Shown here: positions 37,446 to 47,005 of the stretch, piece after piece
How positions within the stretch are numbered: the stretch's first letter is position 1
Layout: every line of letters starts with the position of its first letter
Source: Paraburkholderia domus
GTDB taxonomy: Bacteria; Pseudomonadota; Gammaproteobacteria; Burkholderiales; Burkholderiaceae
Assembly (NCBI RefSeq): GCF_905220705.1
Contig: NZ_CAJNAT010000001.1
Coordinates: 558,001 to 622,000, forward strand
DNA: 64,000 bases
Direction: 5' to 3'
The notes under the pieces: model-generated
The model's database searches: none
Seen by the model: only the letters and a program-made list of their open reading frames with translations
What the model was told of the DNA's origin: nothing
Position numbers and translations under genes: made by a program

Positions 37446-37991
37446 ATGCCCGCACTGGACTACCAAACCGCGTTTCAACTCGCCCCGATCGGACTCGTGC
37501 TGTCGCGCGAACGGACCATCGAAGACTGCAACGACGAGCTGGCGTCGATATTCGGCTGCACGCGCGAGGCGCTGCTCGGCCAGTCGTTTCAGATTTTGTA
37601 TCCGTCGACGGACGAATTCGAGCGGATCGGCGCGCGGATTCCGCCGATCATGACCGCGCAGGGCAGTTACACGGATGACCGGATCATGAAGCGGGCCAAC
37701 GGGGAATTATTCTGGTGTCACGTCACAGGCCGCGCGCAGCAACGCGCCGACCCACATGCCGCCGGTGTCTGGACTTTCGAGGATTTGAGCGCGACGCGGC
37801 GCGTGGCGGTCGAATTGACGCCGCGCGAGCGGGAAATCGCCGCGCAACTGGTGACAGGCAAAACCAGCAAGCAGATCGGGCGCGCGCTGGATATCAGCCC
37901 GCGCACGGTCGATGTCTACCGCGCGCGGCTGATGCGCAAATACGATACGGCGAATGCGACCGAGCTATTGCAGCGTTTGCTCGGGCATTGA
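37446..37991 (+). CDS. PAS domain / LuxR-type HTH regulator
   Basis: 181 residues from the ATG at 37446; the open frame extends upstream but without domain character, and no start has a clear Shine-Dalgarno. A PAS domain (about 5-115, APIGLVLSRERTIEDCNDELASIFG) is followed by a GerE/LuxR HTH (about 120-180, LTPREREIAAQLVTGKTSKQIGRALDISPRTVDVYRARLMRKY). A response-regulator receiver domain is absent, so the PAS domain probably senses a ligand or redox state. It is divergent from scoAB across about 290 bp, making the CoA transferase a possible target. Confidence 0.85.
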   Translation: MPALDYQTAFQLAPIGLVLSRERTIEDCNDELASIFGCTREALLGQSFQILYPSTDEFERIGARIPPIMTAQGSYTDDRIMKRANGELFWCHVTGRAQQRADPHAAGVWTFEDLSATRRVAVELTPREREIAAQLVTGKTSKQIGRALDISPRTVDVYRARLMRKYDTANATELLQRLLGH

Positions 37992-38112
37992 GGGCTAGGA
38001 TCGGGTGCTGGTTCCGTGAGAAGCCAGCGTTGAAGCGCCCCGCAGCGAACGTGAGGATGGCGCGAAGTTCATTTGCGGGCGAGGCTACGAGCTGGTGACA
38101 GAAGCCTGACGA

Positions 38113-38544
38113 TCAAGCCGCCTTGACCAGCGCCGCGCCCTCGATGGTCGCGCGCAGCCGATCCGGAACCGGTACCGACTTGCCGGCGGCGTAGTCGATC
38201 CACACACAGCGCGCAGCGCCACGGGCATAGACGGTGTTCGGGTCGTCGGCCCGCACGAGCTCGAACCCCGTGTCAAAGCTGCTGCGCCCGGGCGTGGCCA
38301 CGGACATCCGGCCGATCACATCGCCGGGATAGTGCAGTTGCTTGAGAAACTCCATCGACGCATTGACGATCACCGGCCCCTGCCCGTCGGCATTGCTGCC
38401 GGCCAGCCCCAGTTGTTCGAACCAGGAAATCCGCACCTGCTCCATGTAACGGAAATAGACCGTGTTGTTCACATGGCCGAATGCGTCCATGTCGCCCCAG
38501 CGGATCGGCATCGACATCTCAAAAACTGCGTGAAAATCGCTCAT
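38113..38544 (-). CDS. Acyl-CoA thioesterase, YbgC/4HBT hot-dog type
   Basis: 143 residues, single hot-dog domain. It has the catalytic motif RWGDMDAFGHVNNTVYFRYMEQ, where the first Asp is the catalytic residue of the 4-hydroxybenzoyl-CoA thioesterase family. It hydrolyses short or aromatic acyl-CoAs; the exact substrate is unknown. It is downstream of the SDR gene on the same strand, 62 bp apart, and possibly co-transcribed. Confidence 0.88.
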   Translation of the reverse strand: MSDFHAVFEMSMPIRWGDMDAFGHVNNTVYFRYMEQVRISWFEQLGLAGSNADGQGPVIVNASMEFLKQLHYPGDVIGRMSVATPGRSSFDTGFELVRADDPNTVYARGAARCVWIDYAAGKSVPVPDRLRATIEGAALVKAA

Positions 38545-38606
38545 CGTACTTCTTTAACGGGTTGAAACCAGGTTGAAACCGGCGCACGGGCCGGCACAGA
38601 AATGAC

Positions 38607-39383
38607 TCAGGCGAGCCCGAACCCATCGTCGGCGGCAATCACCGAGCCGTTGATGAACTGCGATTCGTCGGCCGCCAGCAGCAGCAACAGCCCGTCCAGA
38701 TCATCCGGCTTGCCGACACGATGGCGCGGCAGTAGCGACACCAGCTTCTGCCCCTGCTCGGTTGACCAGTGATGATGGTTGATCTCGGTATCGATATAAC
38801 CTGGGCAGATAGCGTTCACGTTAATGCCGTGTTTGCCCCATTCCAGCGCCATGGCTTTCGTCATATGGACGACGGCGGCCTTGCTCATCGAGTACAGGCC
38901 GATCTGCGGCAGCACCCGCAAGCCCGCCATCGACGCGATATTGATGATCCGGTATGACGGCTTCTGTGCGGTATTGCCGCGCATGATCATGCGCTTGGCG
39001 ACTTCTTGGGCGACGAAGAAAGCGCCGCGCGTGTTGGTGTCGAACACGTATTCGAAGTCGGCCGGTGTGACTTCCGAAAGCTTCTGCGTGGTCGACACGC
39101 CTGAATTGTTCACCAGAATATCGATCGTGCCCGCCTCGGTTTCCGCGTGAGCAACGGCCGACTTGATGCTCTGATAATCCGTGACGTCGAGCGAGACAAC
39201 GTGCGCCGCGCCGCCGGCCGCTTCAATCTCGGCGCGCAACTCCTTCAGACGCTCGGTGCGGCGGCTCGCCAGCACGACCTTGGCGCCGGCCTGCGACAAT
39301 ACTTGAGCAAAGCGCTTCCCCAACCCGCTCGAGGCGCCGGTGATCAGCGCGACCTTGCCTTCCAGATTGATCGAACGGCCCAT
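38607..39383 (-). CDS. SDR-family NAD(P)-dependent oxidoreductase
   Basis: 258 residues, classical short-chain dehydrogenase. It has the cofactor motif TGASSGLGKRFA (residues about 15-26), ASRRTERL after beta2 (favouring NADP), NNSG, the catalytic Ser/Tyr/Lys in NIASMAG and YSMSKAA, and the C-terminal CPGYIDTEIN. The substrate is unknown; FabG-like 3-ketoacyl reduction fits its thioesterase neighbour but is only a guess. Confidence 0.9.
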   Translation of the reverse strand: MGRSINLEGKVALITGASSGLGKRFAQVLSQAGAKVVLASRRTERLKELRAEIEAAGGAAHVVSLDVTDYQSIKSAVAHAETEAGTIDILVNNSGVSTTQKLSEVTPADFEYVFDTNTRGAFFVAQEVAKRMIMRGNTAQKPSYRIINIASMAGLRVLPQIGLYSMSKAAVVHMTKAMALEWGKHGINVNAICPGYIDTEINHHHWSTEQGQKLVSLLPRHRVGKPDDLDGLLLLLAADESQFINGSVIAADDGFGLA

Positions 39384-39571
39384 TGTCGTTCCCTTGTTCG
39401 GTTGTTGTTACAGACGCGGTTGACGGGTGCGGTAGGACCGTCGCTGCGGGTCATACCGTATCACAGAAATAGAACGATCGTGCTAATCTATGCTCATCCG
39501 GTTGCAGTGGCGGAGACCATCGCCCACAATACGATCCCGAAAAAAGCATTCTAACGGTAAGAGGAGCATCA

Positions 39572-41245
39572 ATGACCCCCGCAAGTCTCATTGAGCAATA
39601 CGGTCCACGCGAGTCGATGGAATACGACGTCGTGATCGTCGGCGGCGGCCCGGCTGGCCTGTCCGCAGCGATCCGCCTGAAGCAGCTGGCGGCTGGGAAA
39701 GGCGTCGAGCTTGGCGTGTGCGTACTGGAAAAAGGCTCGGAGATCGGGGCGCATATCCTGTCGGGCGCGGTCATGGATCCGCGCGCGATCACCGAACTGA
39801 TTCCGGACTGGAAGGAAAAAGGTGCACCGCTAACGGTCGACGTGACCGAAGACAAATTCCTCTTCCTGACCGAAACCGGCTCGAAAAGCGTGCCGGTCTG
39901 GGCGCTGCCGGATAACTTCAAGAACCACGGCAACTATGTGATCAGCCTCGCGAATGTCACGCGCTGGCTGGGTCAGCAGGCTGAAGCGCTGGGCGTCGAG
40001 ATTTTTCCGGGCTTCCCGGCCGCTGAAATCTTGTACAACGACGATGGCTCGGTCAAAGGCGTCGCGACCGGCAATCTGGGCATCGGCAAGGATGGCGAGC
40101 CGACCGAGAATTTCCAGCTCGGCATGGAACTGCACGCGAAGTACACGCTGTTCTGCGAAGGCGCGCGCGGGCATCTGGGCCGTCAGCTGAATGAGAAATT
40201 CAAGCTGCGCGAAGGCGTCGATCCGCAGGTTCACGGCATCGGCATCAAGGAACTGTGGGAAATCGATCCGGGCAAGCACAAGCCGGGTCTGGTGATGCAC
40301 ACCGCCGGCTGGCCGCTGGAGAACGACACGTACGGCGGCTCGTTCCTCTATCACATGGACAACAACCAGGTGGTAGTGGGCTTCGTTGTGGGCCTGGGCT
40401 ACACGAACCCGTATCTGTCACCGTTCGAGGAATTCCAGCGCTACAAGACGCATCCAGCGATCCGCGCAGTGCTCGAAGGCGGCAAGCGGGTGTCGTACGG
40501 CGCGCGGGCGATCACCGCGGGCGGCCTGCTGTCGCTGCCGAAGCTGGTGTTCCCGGGTGGCGCGCTGGTCGGCGACGATGCGGGTTTCCTGAACGCGTCG
40601 CGCATCAAGGGCTCACATGCGGCGATCAAGACCGGCATGCTGGCGGCTGATGCGGCGTTTGAAGCCGTGCAGGCCGGACGCACCAGCGATGAACTCACGG
40701 CTTATCCGGAGAGCTTTAAAACGTCGTGGCTGCACACGGAATTGCATCGCGCGCGCAATTTCAAGCAGTGGATGAGCAAGGGCCTGTACCTCGGTACCCT
40801 GATGGTCGGCATCGAGCAGAAGCTGCTGGGCGGCAACGTGCCGTGGACGCTGCATCACCAGCACTCCGATCACGAGATGCTCAAACCTGCGTCGCAGTGC
40901 AAGCCGATTGTCTATCCGAAGCCGGATGGCAAGCTGACGTTCGACCGGCTCTCTTCGGTGTTCATCTCGAACACCAACCATGAAGAGAATCAGCCGGCCC
41001 ACCTGACGCTGAAAGACCCTTCGGTGCCGGTGAATGTGAATCTTCAGACCTATGCGGGTCCGGAGTCACGCTACTGCCCGGCTGCGGTGTATGAGTTCGT
41101 GAAGAACGACGATGGCAGCGAGCGGCTCGTGATCAACGCGCAGAACTGCGTGCACTGCAAGACCTGCGACATCAAGGATCCGACCCAGAACATCGTGTGG
41201 GTGACGCCGGAAGGCGGCGGCGGTCCTAACTACCCGAACATGTGA
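39572..41245 (+). CDS. Electron-transfer flavoprotein:ubiquinone oxidoreductase
   Basis: 557 residues, full length. FAD-binding VVIVGGGPAGLSAAI is at about residues 17-31, and the membrane-associated ubiquinone-binding region GGLLSLPKLVFPGG is near 310. The C-terminal [4Fe-4S] ligands are in SRYCPAAVYEF and NCVHCKTCDIKDP. It passes electrons from ETF, and so from acyl-CoA dehydrogenases such as the PimCD-like pair, to the quinone pool at the inner membrane. AAGAGGAG precedes the ATG. Monocistronic. Confidence 0.96.
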   Translation: MTPASLIEQYGPRESMEYDVVIVGGGPAGLSAAIRLKQLAAGKGVELGVCVLEKGSEIGAHILSGAVMDPRAITELIPDWKEKGAPLTVDVTEDKFLFLTETGSKSVPVWALPDNFKNHGNYVISLANVTRWLGQQAEALGVEIFPGFPAAEILYNDDGSVKGVATGNLGIGKDGEPTENFQLGMELHAKYTLFCEGARGHLGRQLNEKFKLREGVDPQVHGIGIKELWEIDPGKHKPGLVMHTAGWPLENDTYGGSFLYHMDNNQVVVGFVVGLGYTNPYLSPFEEFQRYKTHPAIRAVLEGGKRVSYGARAITAGGLLSLPKLVFPGGALVGDDAGFLNASRIKGSHAAIKTGMLAADAAFEAVQAGRTSDELTAYPESFKTSWLHTELHRARNFKQWMSKGLYLGTLMVGIEQKLLGGNVPWTLHHQHSDHEMLKPASQCKPIVYPKPDGKLTFDRLSSVFISNTNHEENQPAHLTLKDPSVPVNVNLQTYAGPESRYCPAAVYEFVKNDDGSERLVINAQNCVHCKTCDIKDPTQNIVWVTPEGGGGPNYPNM

Positions 41246-41380
41246 TTCGGTGTTTGATTGCCGTGCGCGGAGCGTGTTTGTCGGTCCGCGTGCGGCACGC
41301 AGTCAATCGCTCCGAGCGAGCAATAAGTAAAGAAGCATCCGCTGCAGGCGTATTGCCAACGCCACAGCAAAGCAAAAAAC

Positions 41381-42856
41381 TCAACTACCCCGCATCATTT
41401 CAATCCGCTCTCGCACTTTAGCCAGCACCGGCGCCCACGCGCCAATCTCAGGCTGTCGAACGAGTTCAATCGAATCGTACCAGGCCGTGGCGCGCGATTC
41501 GTCGCCCCAAAACCATGCCGACACGTGATCGATCATCAAACACGTCGGCACGCCGAGCGCCCCCGCCAGATGCGCGGGCCCGCTATCAATCGTGACGACC
41601 AGATCCAGATTCGCCAGCAACGCAGCGACATCGTCGAATCCGGACTGAAAATGGTGAGTCAAGTCGACAACATCGAGACCCTTGGCCCGCCACTGCACGA
41701 CAGTCTCGCTGCGCCCAGGCGACAACGCAAACCAGGTCACACCAGGCACGCTCAATAGCGCTTCGAGTTGCTCGACGGGCACCGACCGCCGCCTATCGCG
41801 GATATGCTCAGGATTCCCGTTCCACACTAAACCGACGTTGCGATTGCCCAGCTTGCTGGCCGTGTGCGCATGAACCCGCTCGCGCCATGCCTGCACACGC
41901 GCGGGCTCGGCGCTCAGATACGGCACACCCCATCCAGTTGCATCGAAAACGCCAAGCCGCATCGGCAAGCTCATCAACCCGCAATGGAAATCCGGCCGCG
42001 TTTCGAGGCTCGTTTCGAGCGGCAGGTCAGCAGGCAGCATCCGTTCGAATAGATGCCGCAGCGGCCCGTCGTGACCGAAAATCACCCGGCCGCCCTCACG
42101 GCGCGCCCGCTCGGCCAGCAGCGGCAGAAAGCGCACCGCCCACAGGCAATCGCCGTTGCCTTGCTCGCCGTACACGATGAGCGTTTTGCCTTCCAGCGAT
42201 TCGCCCTGCCAATGCGCGCTGATCGCAGCAAGCGCATGCTGCGCGCTATTCAAATCGTCGGCGAACGCGACGCGTGACTCGTAATGCGCCCAGCCTTCGG
42301 CGAAACGTCCCGTGCGAATTTCGAGTTCCGACAGATCGAACAGCGCATGCACGTTATTCGGCGACAACACCAGCACCTGCCTGAGCAACGCTTCCGCTTC
42401 CGTGAAACGCGCCTGTTCCTTGATGCACAACGCGAGCTTGTGAAGCGCCACCGGATTGCCGGGCACGACACGCACCGCTTCACGCAGTAGCCGCTCGGCC
42501 GTGTCGAAGTCGTTGCGCTGCTGCACGGCGGCTGCCCGCCAGATCAGCGCGTTGGCGTCTTGGCTGTTCGGTTCGAGAAGCAGCGTCGTGGCGGAGTCGA
42601 CAAGTACCCAGTCGCGCACGATGAACGCCGTCTGCGCAATCATGTGGAGCAGTGTGGGTTCACAAGAGGGATCGAGCTGATACGCGCGTACCAGCGCTGC
42701 AAGCGCCTCACGCTGACGGGCTTTATCGCGGCCGGCGTGTTGTAACAGCGCTTGTCCAAACACGAGGCAGTCGGCTGCGCCGGCATGCGGCGCGGCGGCG
42801 CGCGCACGCAGGTCCGCGAGTTGGCTATCCGCCGGCTCGATGTTCGGATCGGTCAT
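41381..42856 (-). CDS. TPR protein with glycosyltransferase-like C-terminal domain
   Basis: 491 residues from the ATG at 42856; a longer frame would overlap aroC. Tetratricopeptide repeats occupy about residues 40-205 (AERLLREAVRVVPGNPVALHKLALCI, TEAEALLRQVLVLSPNNVHALFDLSEL). The C-terminal half (about 220-480) resembles the GT-B fold of ADP-heptose/O-GlcNAc-transferase-like proteins: EQGNGDCLWAVRFLPLL, GLVWNGNP, DLVVTIDSGPAHLAGALGVPT. The last motif is typical of glycosyltransferase family 9/41 donor sites. Many TPR-GT fusions modify proteins or flagellins; the acceptor here is unknown. It follows aroC by 47 bp. Confidence 0.82.
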   Translation of the reverse strand: MTDPNIEPADSQLADLRARAAAPHAGAADCLVFGQALLQHAGRDKARQREALAALVRAYQLDPSCEPTLLHMIAQTAFIVRDWVLVDSATTLLLEPNSQDANALIWRAAAVQQRNDFDTAERLLREAVRVVPGNPVALHKLALCIKEQARFTEAEALLRQVLVLSPNNVHALFDLSELEIRTGRFAEGWAHYESRVAFADDLNSAQHALAAISAHWQGESLEGKTLIVYGEQGNGDCLWAVRFLPLLAERARREGGRVIFGHDGPLRHLFERMLPADLPLETSLETRPDFHCGLMSLPMRLGVFDATGWGVPYLSAEPARVQAWRERVHAHTASKLGNRNVGLVWNGNPEHIRDRRRSVPVEQLEALLSVPGVTWFALSPGRSETVVQWRAKGLDVVDLTHHFQSGFDDVAALLANLDLVVTIDSGPAHLAGALGVPTCLMIDHVSAWFWGDESRATAWYDSIELVRQPEIGAWAPVLAKVRERIEMMRGS

Positions 42857-42903
42857 TGAGACGACGCTGCGCGCACAGTACGAAGACGCTCCGAGAGCGC
42901 CCC

Positions 42904-44004
42904 TTACGGCGCGCTCGCCGCGATCTTCGGCGTGCTTACAGCGACATCGCCGCATTGCGCACGGTGGCGCAGCGCGTGGTCAATCAGCACCAGCGCGAGC
43001 ATGGATTCGGCAATCGGCGTGGCACGGATGCCGACGCAGGGGTCATGGCGCCCGAACGTTTCGACGATGGCAGGTTGCCCCGTCTTGTCGATCGAGCGGC
43101 GCGGCGTACGGATGCTCGAAGTCGGCTTGATCGCGATAGACACCGTGACATCCTGCCCGGTCGAAATGCCGCCGAGCACACCGCCCGCGTGATTGCCGAC
43201 GAAGCCTTCCGGCGTCAATTCGTCGCCGTGCACCGAACCGCGCTGCGCGACACTGGCGAATCCCGCGCCGATCTCGACGCCCTTCACCGCGTTGATGCCC
43301 ATCATGGCGTGCGCGATGTCCGCATCGAGGCGATCGAAAAGCGGCTCGCCGAGCCCGACCGGCACGCCGGAAGCCACGACGTTGATGCGTGCGCCGATCG
43401 AGTCGCCGTCTTTGCGCAACGCGTCCATGTAACTTTCGAGTTCGGGCACGATCTCCGCATTCGGCACGAAGAACGGGTTCTCGCGCACATGCGCCCAGTC
43501 GACGAACGGCACGTCGATCTCGCCGAGCGCCGCCATGTAGCCGCGGATCTCGGTACCGAACTTTTCGCGCAGCCATTTCTTCGCCACCGCGCCGGCCGCC
43601 ACCGTCGGCGCAGTCAGACGAGCCGACGAGCGGCCGCCGCCGCGATAGTCGCGAATGCCGTATTTCTGCCAGTAGGTGTAGTCGGCGTGACCGGGACGGA
43701 AGGTGTCGACGATGTTGCCGTAGTCCTTGCTGCGCTGGTCCGTATTGCGGATCAGCAGCGCGATCGGCGCGCCGGTGGTCTGGCCTTCGAACACGCCCGA
43801 CAGGATCTCGACCTTGTCTTCTTCCTGGCGCTGCGTGACGTGGCGCGACGTGCCGGGTTTGCGGCGGTCGAGTTCGAACTGGATATCGGCTTCGCTAAGC
43901 GCCATGCCCGGCGGGCAGCCGTCGATGACGCAGCCGATAGCGGGGCCGTGCGATTCGCCGAAAGTCGTGACAGTGAAAAGCGTACCGAGCGTGTTGCCGG
44001 ACAT
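42904..44004 (-). CDS. aroC: Chorismate synthase
   Basis: 366 residues. It has the FMN/EPSP-binding signatures [18 protein letters not shown] near the start, [29 protein letters not shown] in the first third, and [18 protein letters not shown] plus [18 protein letters not shown] at the end. It makes chorismate from EPSP with reduced FMN, the last common step of aromatic biosynthesis. It is upstream of the TPR gene on the same strand. Confidence 0.97.
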   Translation of the reverse strand: MSGNTLGTLFTVTTFGESHGPAIGCVIDGCPPGMALSEADIQFELDRRKPGTSRHVTQRQEEDKVEILSGVFEGQTTGAPIALLIRNTDQRSKDYGNIVDTFRPGHADYTYWQKYGIRDYRGGGRSSARLTAPTVAAGAVAKKWLREKFGTEIRGYMAALGEIDVPFVDWAHVRENPFFVPNAEIVPELESYMDALRKDGDSIGARINVVASGVPVGLGEPLFDRLDADIAHAMMGINAVKGVEIGAGFASVAQRGSVHGDELTPEGFVGNHAGGVLGGISTGQDVTVSIAIKPTSSIRTPRRSIDKTGQPAIVETFGRHDPCVGIRATPIAESMLALVLIDHALRHRAQCGDVAVSTPKIAASAP

Positions 44005-44222
44005 GGGCGTCGTCCAAAGAAATGCGAGGAAGACACTATTATGCCAGCCCTCAAGGGGCTAGGGCCGCAGTACGCAACGGCCTACGCCTTCTGGACAAGA
44101 CTCCGGGGGGCATGGCCACAGGTGGAAGCGCAGGAATTCCTGACACAAGGGGATCCAACCGCGAATTCCGTGACGCCGCAGCTTGGGCTAAAGCCCAATC
44201 GGCAAACCGTCAGCCGGCCGCA

Positions 44223-46160
44223 CTACTTCCGTGCCCCACGCAACTCGGCGACGATCTGCTGCAGCATCTCCGGCGTCGCCTCTGCCGGATCGATCGGCTC
44301 ACCCACCGCCAGCGTCAACCGGCTCATCACGCCCTTCTGGACAGGCCGCGGCCAGCGCGCGTCGTTGGCCCGCGAAAACACGCTGCCCCATAGCCCGCGC
44401 AACGCCATCGGTATTACCGGCGCCGGCGTGCGGCGGATGATCTCCGTCACGCCGTGGCGGAACGGATTCATCTCACCGGTATTCGTAAGCTTGCCTTCCG
44501 GGAAGATGCAGACCAGTTCGCCCTCGGCGAGCGCCTCTGCGCAGCGCTCATAAGCGCGCGTCAGCAACGCCGGATCCTGATGGGCGGGCGCGATCGGAAT
44601 CGCCTTCGCATGGCGGAACACCCAGCCGGCGAACGGCGTCTTGAAGATCTGATGATCCATCACGAAGCGGATCGGCCGCGGGCTCTCGGCCATGATGACG
44701 ATCGCATCGACGAAGCTCACGTGATTGCACACCAGCACGGCCGCCCCCTCTTCCGGAATCCGTTCGGCGTGAACCAGACGGATCCGGTAGAACGTGTGTA
44801 CCAGCATCCAGGCAATGAAGCGCAGCAAAAACTCGGGCACGAGCGAATAGATGTACGTCGCGACGACAATGTTCAGCAGCGCGGTGACGAGGAAAATCGC
44901 CGGAATGCTGAAGCCAGCCGCGGTCAGCCCCATCGCCATCAACGCCGAGACGATCATGAACAGCGAATTCAGAATATTGTTCGCTGCGATGATGCGCGCG
45001 CGGTGGCTCGGCTGGCTGCGGCTCTGGATCAGCGCATAGAGCGGCACGCTATAGAAGCCGCCGAACATGGCCAGCAGAAACAGATCGGCAAGCACGCGCC
45101 AATGGGCAGGCCGCGCGAGGAATTCGCCGACGCTCAGCAAATGCCCGGCGGCCGGCAACGCATGACTCGCGAAAAACAGATCGATCGCGAACACGCTCAT
45201 GCCGATCGAGCCGAGCGGCACGAGGCCGATTTCGATACGCCGCTTCGAGAGCTTTTCGCACATCAGCGAGCCTAAACCGATGCCGATCGAGAACGTGCCG
45301 AGGAGCACGGTCACAACGTCCGGATCGGCGGACAGCACGTTTTTCGCGAAGCTGAAAAATGAAGACAGAAAGGTTGCGCCGACGAACCAGAGCCAGGAAA
45401 TCCCCAGCAGGCTTAGAAACACCGTCCGGTTTTCGCGCGCGAGCTTCAGGTTGCGCCACGTCTCGCTGACCGGATTCCAGTTGATGCGCAGATCCGGCTG
45501 CGGCGCCGCGGTGACAGGCACGAGGTTCGACACGAGCCGCCCCGCCAGCGCAATCCCGACACATGCGCAGGCCAGCACCACGGCGCCATGCTCGACGAAA
45601 CCCGCGCCCACGCCGCCGACGATCGTGCCGATCAGGATCGCGACGAAGGTACCCATCTCGACCATCCCGTTACCGCCGACCAGTTCCGACTTCGACAGAT
45701 GCTGCGGCAGGTACGAATACTTGACCGGTCCGAACACGGTCGAATGGACTCCCATCAGAAACGTGCACGCATACAGCAGCGGCGCGCTATGCAGCCAGAA
45801 ACCCGCGCCGCCGATCAACATCACGACGATTTCGAAACTCTTGACGAAGCGCGTAAGCATCGCCTTGTCGTACTTGTCCGCGATCTGGCCGGAGGTGGCC
45901 GACAGCAGCACGAACGGCAGAATGAAAATCGCCGAGATCAGGAATGCCGCCGTTTTCGGGTCGACACCGGAAAAGCGTGCCGCCTGATACGTCACGAGCG
46001 AGGTGAAGCCGATCTTGAACACGTTGTCGTTCATCGCGCCGAGGAACTGGGTCCAGAAAAACGGCGCGAAGCGGCGCTGGCCGAGCAGGCCGAACTGGGA
46101 CTCGTGCGCTTCGTGAGGGCGGGCGGCACGGCGGGCGGCAGGTAACGGACGATCGCTCAT
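44223..46160 (-). CDS. LplT-like MFS transporter fused to PlsC-type acyltransferase
   Basis: 645 residues from the ATG at 46160; no Shine-Dalgarno is evident. The N-terminal MFS half (about 1-425, 12 predicted TM segments, beginning FAPFFWTQFLGAMNDNVFKIG) resembles the lysophospholipid flippase LplT. The C-terminal third (about 440-645) is a 1-acylglycerol-3-phosphate acyltransferase with NHVSFVDAI (NHxxxxD) and FPEGKLTNTGEM. In E. coli LplT works with Aas (acyltransferase plus acyl-ACP synthetase); here flippase and acyltransferase are one chain and the synthetase domain is missing. Likely role: retrieval and re-acylation of lysophospholipids. The 218-bp gap downstream has one perfect 6-bp hairpin (44183-44198) without a T tract. 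Confidence 0.88.
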   Translation of the reverse strand: MSDRPLPAARRAARPHEAHESQFGLLGQRRFAPFFWTQFLGAMNDNVFKIGFTSLVTYQAARFSGVDPKTAAFLISAIFILPFVLLSATSGQIADKYDKAMLTRFVKSFEIVVMLIGGAGFWLHSAPLLYACTFLMGVHSTVFGPVKYSYLPQHLSKSELVGGNGMVEMGTFVAILIGTIVGGVGAGFVEHGAVVLACACVGIALAGRLVSNLVPVTAAPQPDLRINWNPVSETWRNLKLARENRTVFLSLLGISWLWFVGATFLSSFFSFAKNVLSADPDVVTVLLGTFSIGIGLGSLMCEKLSKRRIEIGLVPLGSIGMSVFAIDLFFASHALPAAGHLLSVGEFLARPAHWRVLADLFLLAMFGGFYSVPLYALIQSRSQPSHRARIIAANNILNSLFMIVSALMAMGLTAAGFSIPAIFLVTALLNIVVATYIYSLVPEFLLRFIAWMLVHTFYRIRLVHAERIPEEGAAVLVCNHVSFVDAIVIMAESPRPIRFVMDHQIFKTPFAGWVFRHAKAIPIAPAHQDPALLTRAYERCAEALAEGELVCIFPEGKLTNTGEMNPFRHGVTEIIRRTPAPVIPMALRGLWGSVFSRANDARWPRPVQKGVMSRLTLAVGEPIDPAEATPEMLQQIVAELRGARK

Positions 46161-46211
46161 GAAGGTCGGAGAACGGGCTAAAGGAACAACAAAGGGGAAC
46201 GGGCCGGGCAC

Positions 46212-46238
46212 AAAAAAAGCGCACGCTTTCGCGCGCGC
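46212..46238 (-). terminator. Rho-independent terminator after the CBS gene
   Basis: On the minus strand, an 8-bp GC stem (46219-46226 with 46231-46238, one G-U pair) and tetraloop GAAA are followed by seven T (46212-46218). It lies 64 bp downstream of the CBS-domain stop. Confidence 0.8.
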
Positions 46239-46301
46239 CTTGACCCCATCATCAGACTCACGGCAACGGCGCGAGCGCCGCGGTGAGCCACCGCGCGTTA
46301 G

Positions 46302-46766
46302 TTAGCGCGGCGTCGGTTGCTGTTCCTGCTGTTCTTCCGGCCAGTCGCGGATGTAAGCCTTGAGCATGCGGTTTTCGAAGCCCTGCTCTTCGACCACCGC
46401 CTTCGCGACGTCGTAGAACGAGATCACGCCCATCAGCGTGCGGCTTTCCAGCACCGGCAAATAGCGCACATGATGTTCGAGCATCATGCGACGAACCTCG
46501 TTGACGTCCGTTTCGGGCGTGCAGGTGAGCGGATGGTCGTCCATCAACTTGCGGATCGTATTGGTACCAAGGCTACCGTCATGCTTGCTCAAAGTCAGAA
46601 TAACTTCGCGGAACGTCAGCATGCCGACGAGGTCGCCGTATTCCATCACGACCAACGAGCCGATATCGTGCTCGGCCATTGTATTGACTGCGTCGTGCAG
46701 CTTTGTATCTGGCGTAACCGTGAAAAGAGTGTTGCCTTTGACTTTAAGAATGTCGCTGACCCGCAT
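46302..46766 (-). CDS. Tandem CBS-domain protein
   Basis: 154 residues made of two CBS motifs (about 1-65 and 75-140): VSDILKVKGNTLFTVTPDTKLHDAVNTMAEHDIGSLVV and MDDHPLTCTPETDVNEVRRMMLEHHVRYLPVLE. Such stand-alone pairs bind adenine nucleotides and act as energy sensors or regulators of partner enzymes. GGAGA precedes the ATG. No partner is evident nearby. Confidence 0.92.
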   Translation of the reverse strand: MRVSDILKVKGNTLFTVTPDTKLHDAVNTMAEHDIGSLVVMEYGDLVGMLTFREVILTLSKHDGSLGTNTIRKLMDDHPLTCTPETDVNEVRRMMLEHHVRYLPVLESRTLMGVISFYDVAKAVVEEQGFENRMLKAYIRDWPEEQQEQQPTPR

Positions 46767-47005
46767 GATCTGTCTCCGTGATACCCGCTAAGCTGATAAT
46801 GCCTGAATGACTTTCGATCCTAGCGGAAAGGTCCATAAAAGGAAAGCGGCCCGCCCACCAAGGCGCAGCGGGCGTTGGCACGGCCTGCCGGGCACGATCC
46901 GGAGCGTGCGCATCGGGAAAACCGCGCTTGAAGCGATCCATGCCGGTGATAGGATGGCCGCCACTTTCACCTTTCGCGAGGCCGTCCGTGGCCTCGCCGC
47001 CCAGG

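Noticed and set aside
44183..44198. Perfect hairpin TTGGGC-TAAA-GCCCAA as a terminator after the LplT-PlsC gene
   Set aside because: The stem is only 6 bp and there is no T tract on either strand.
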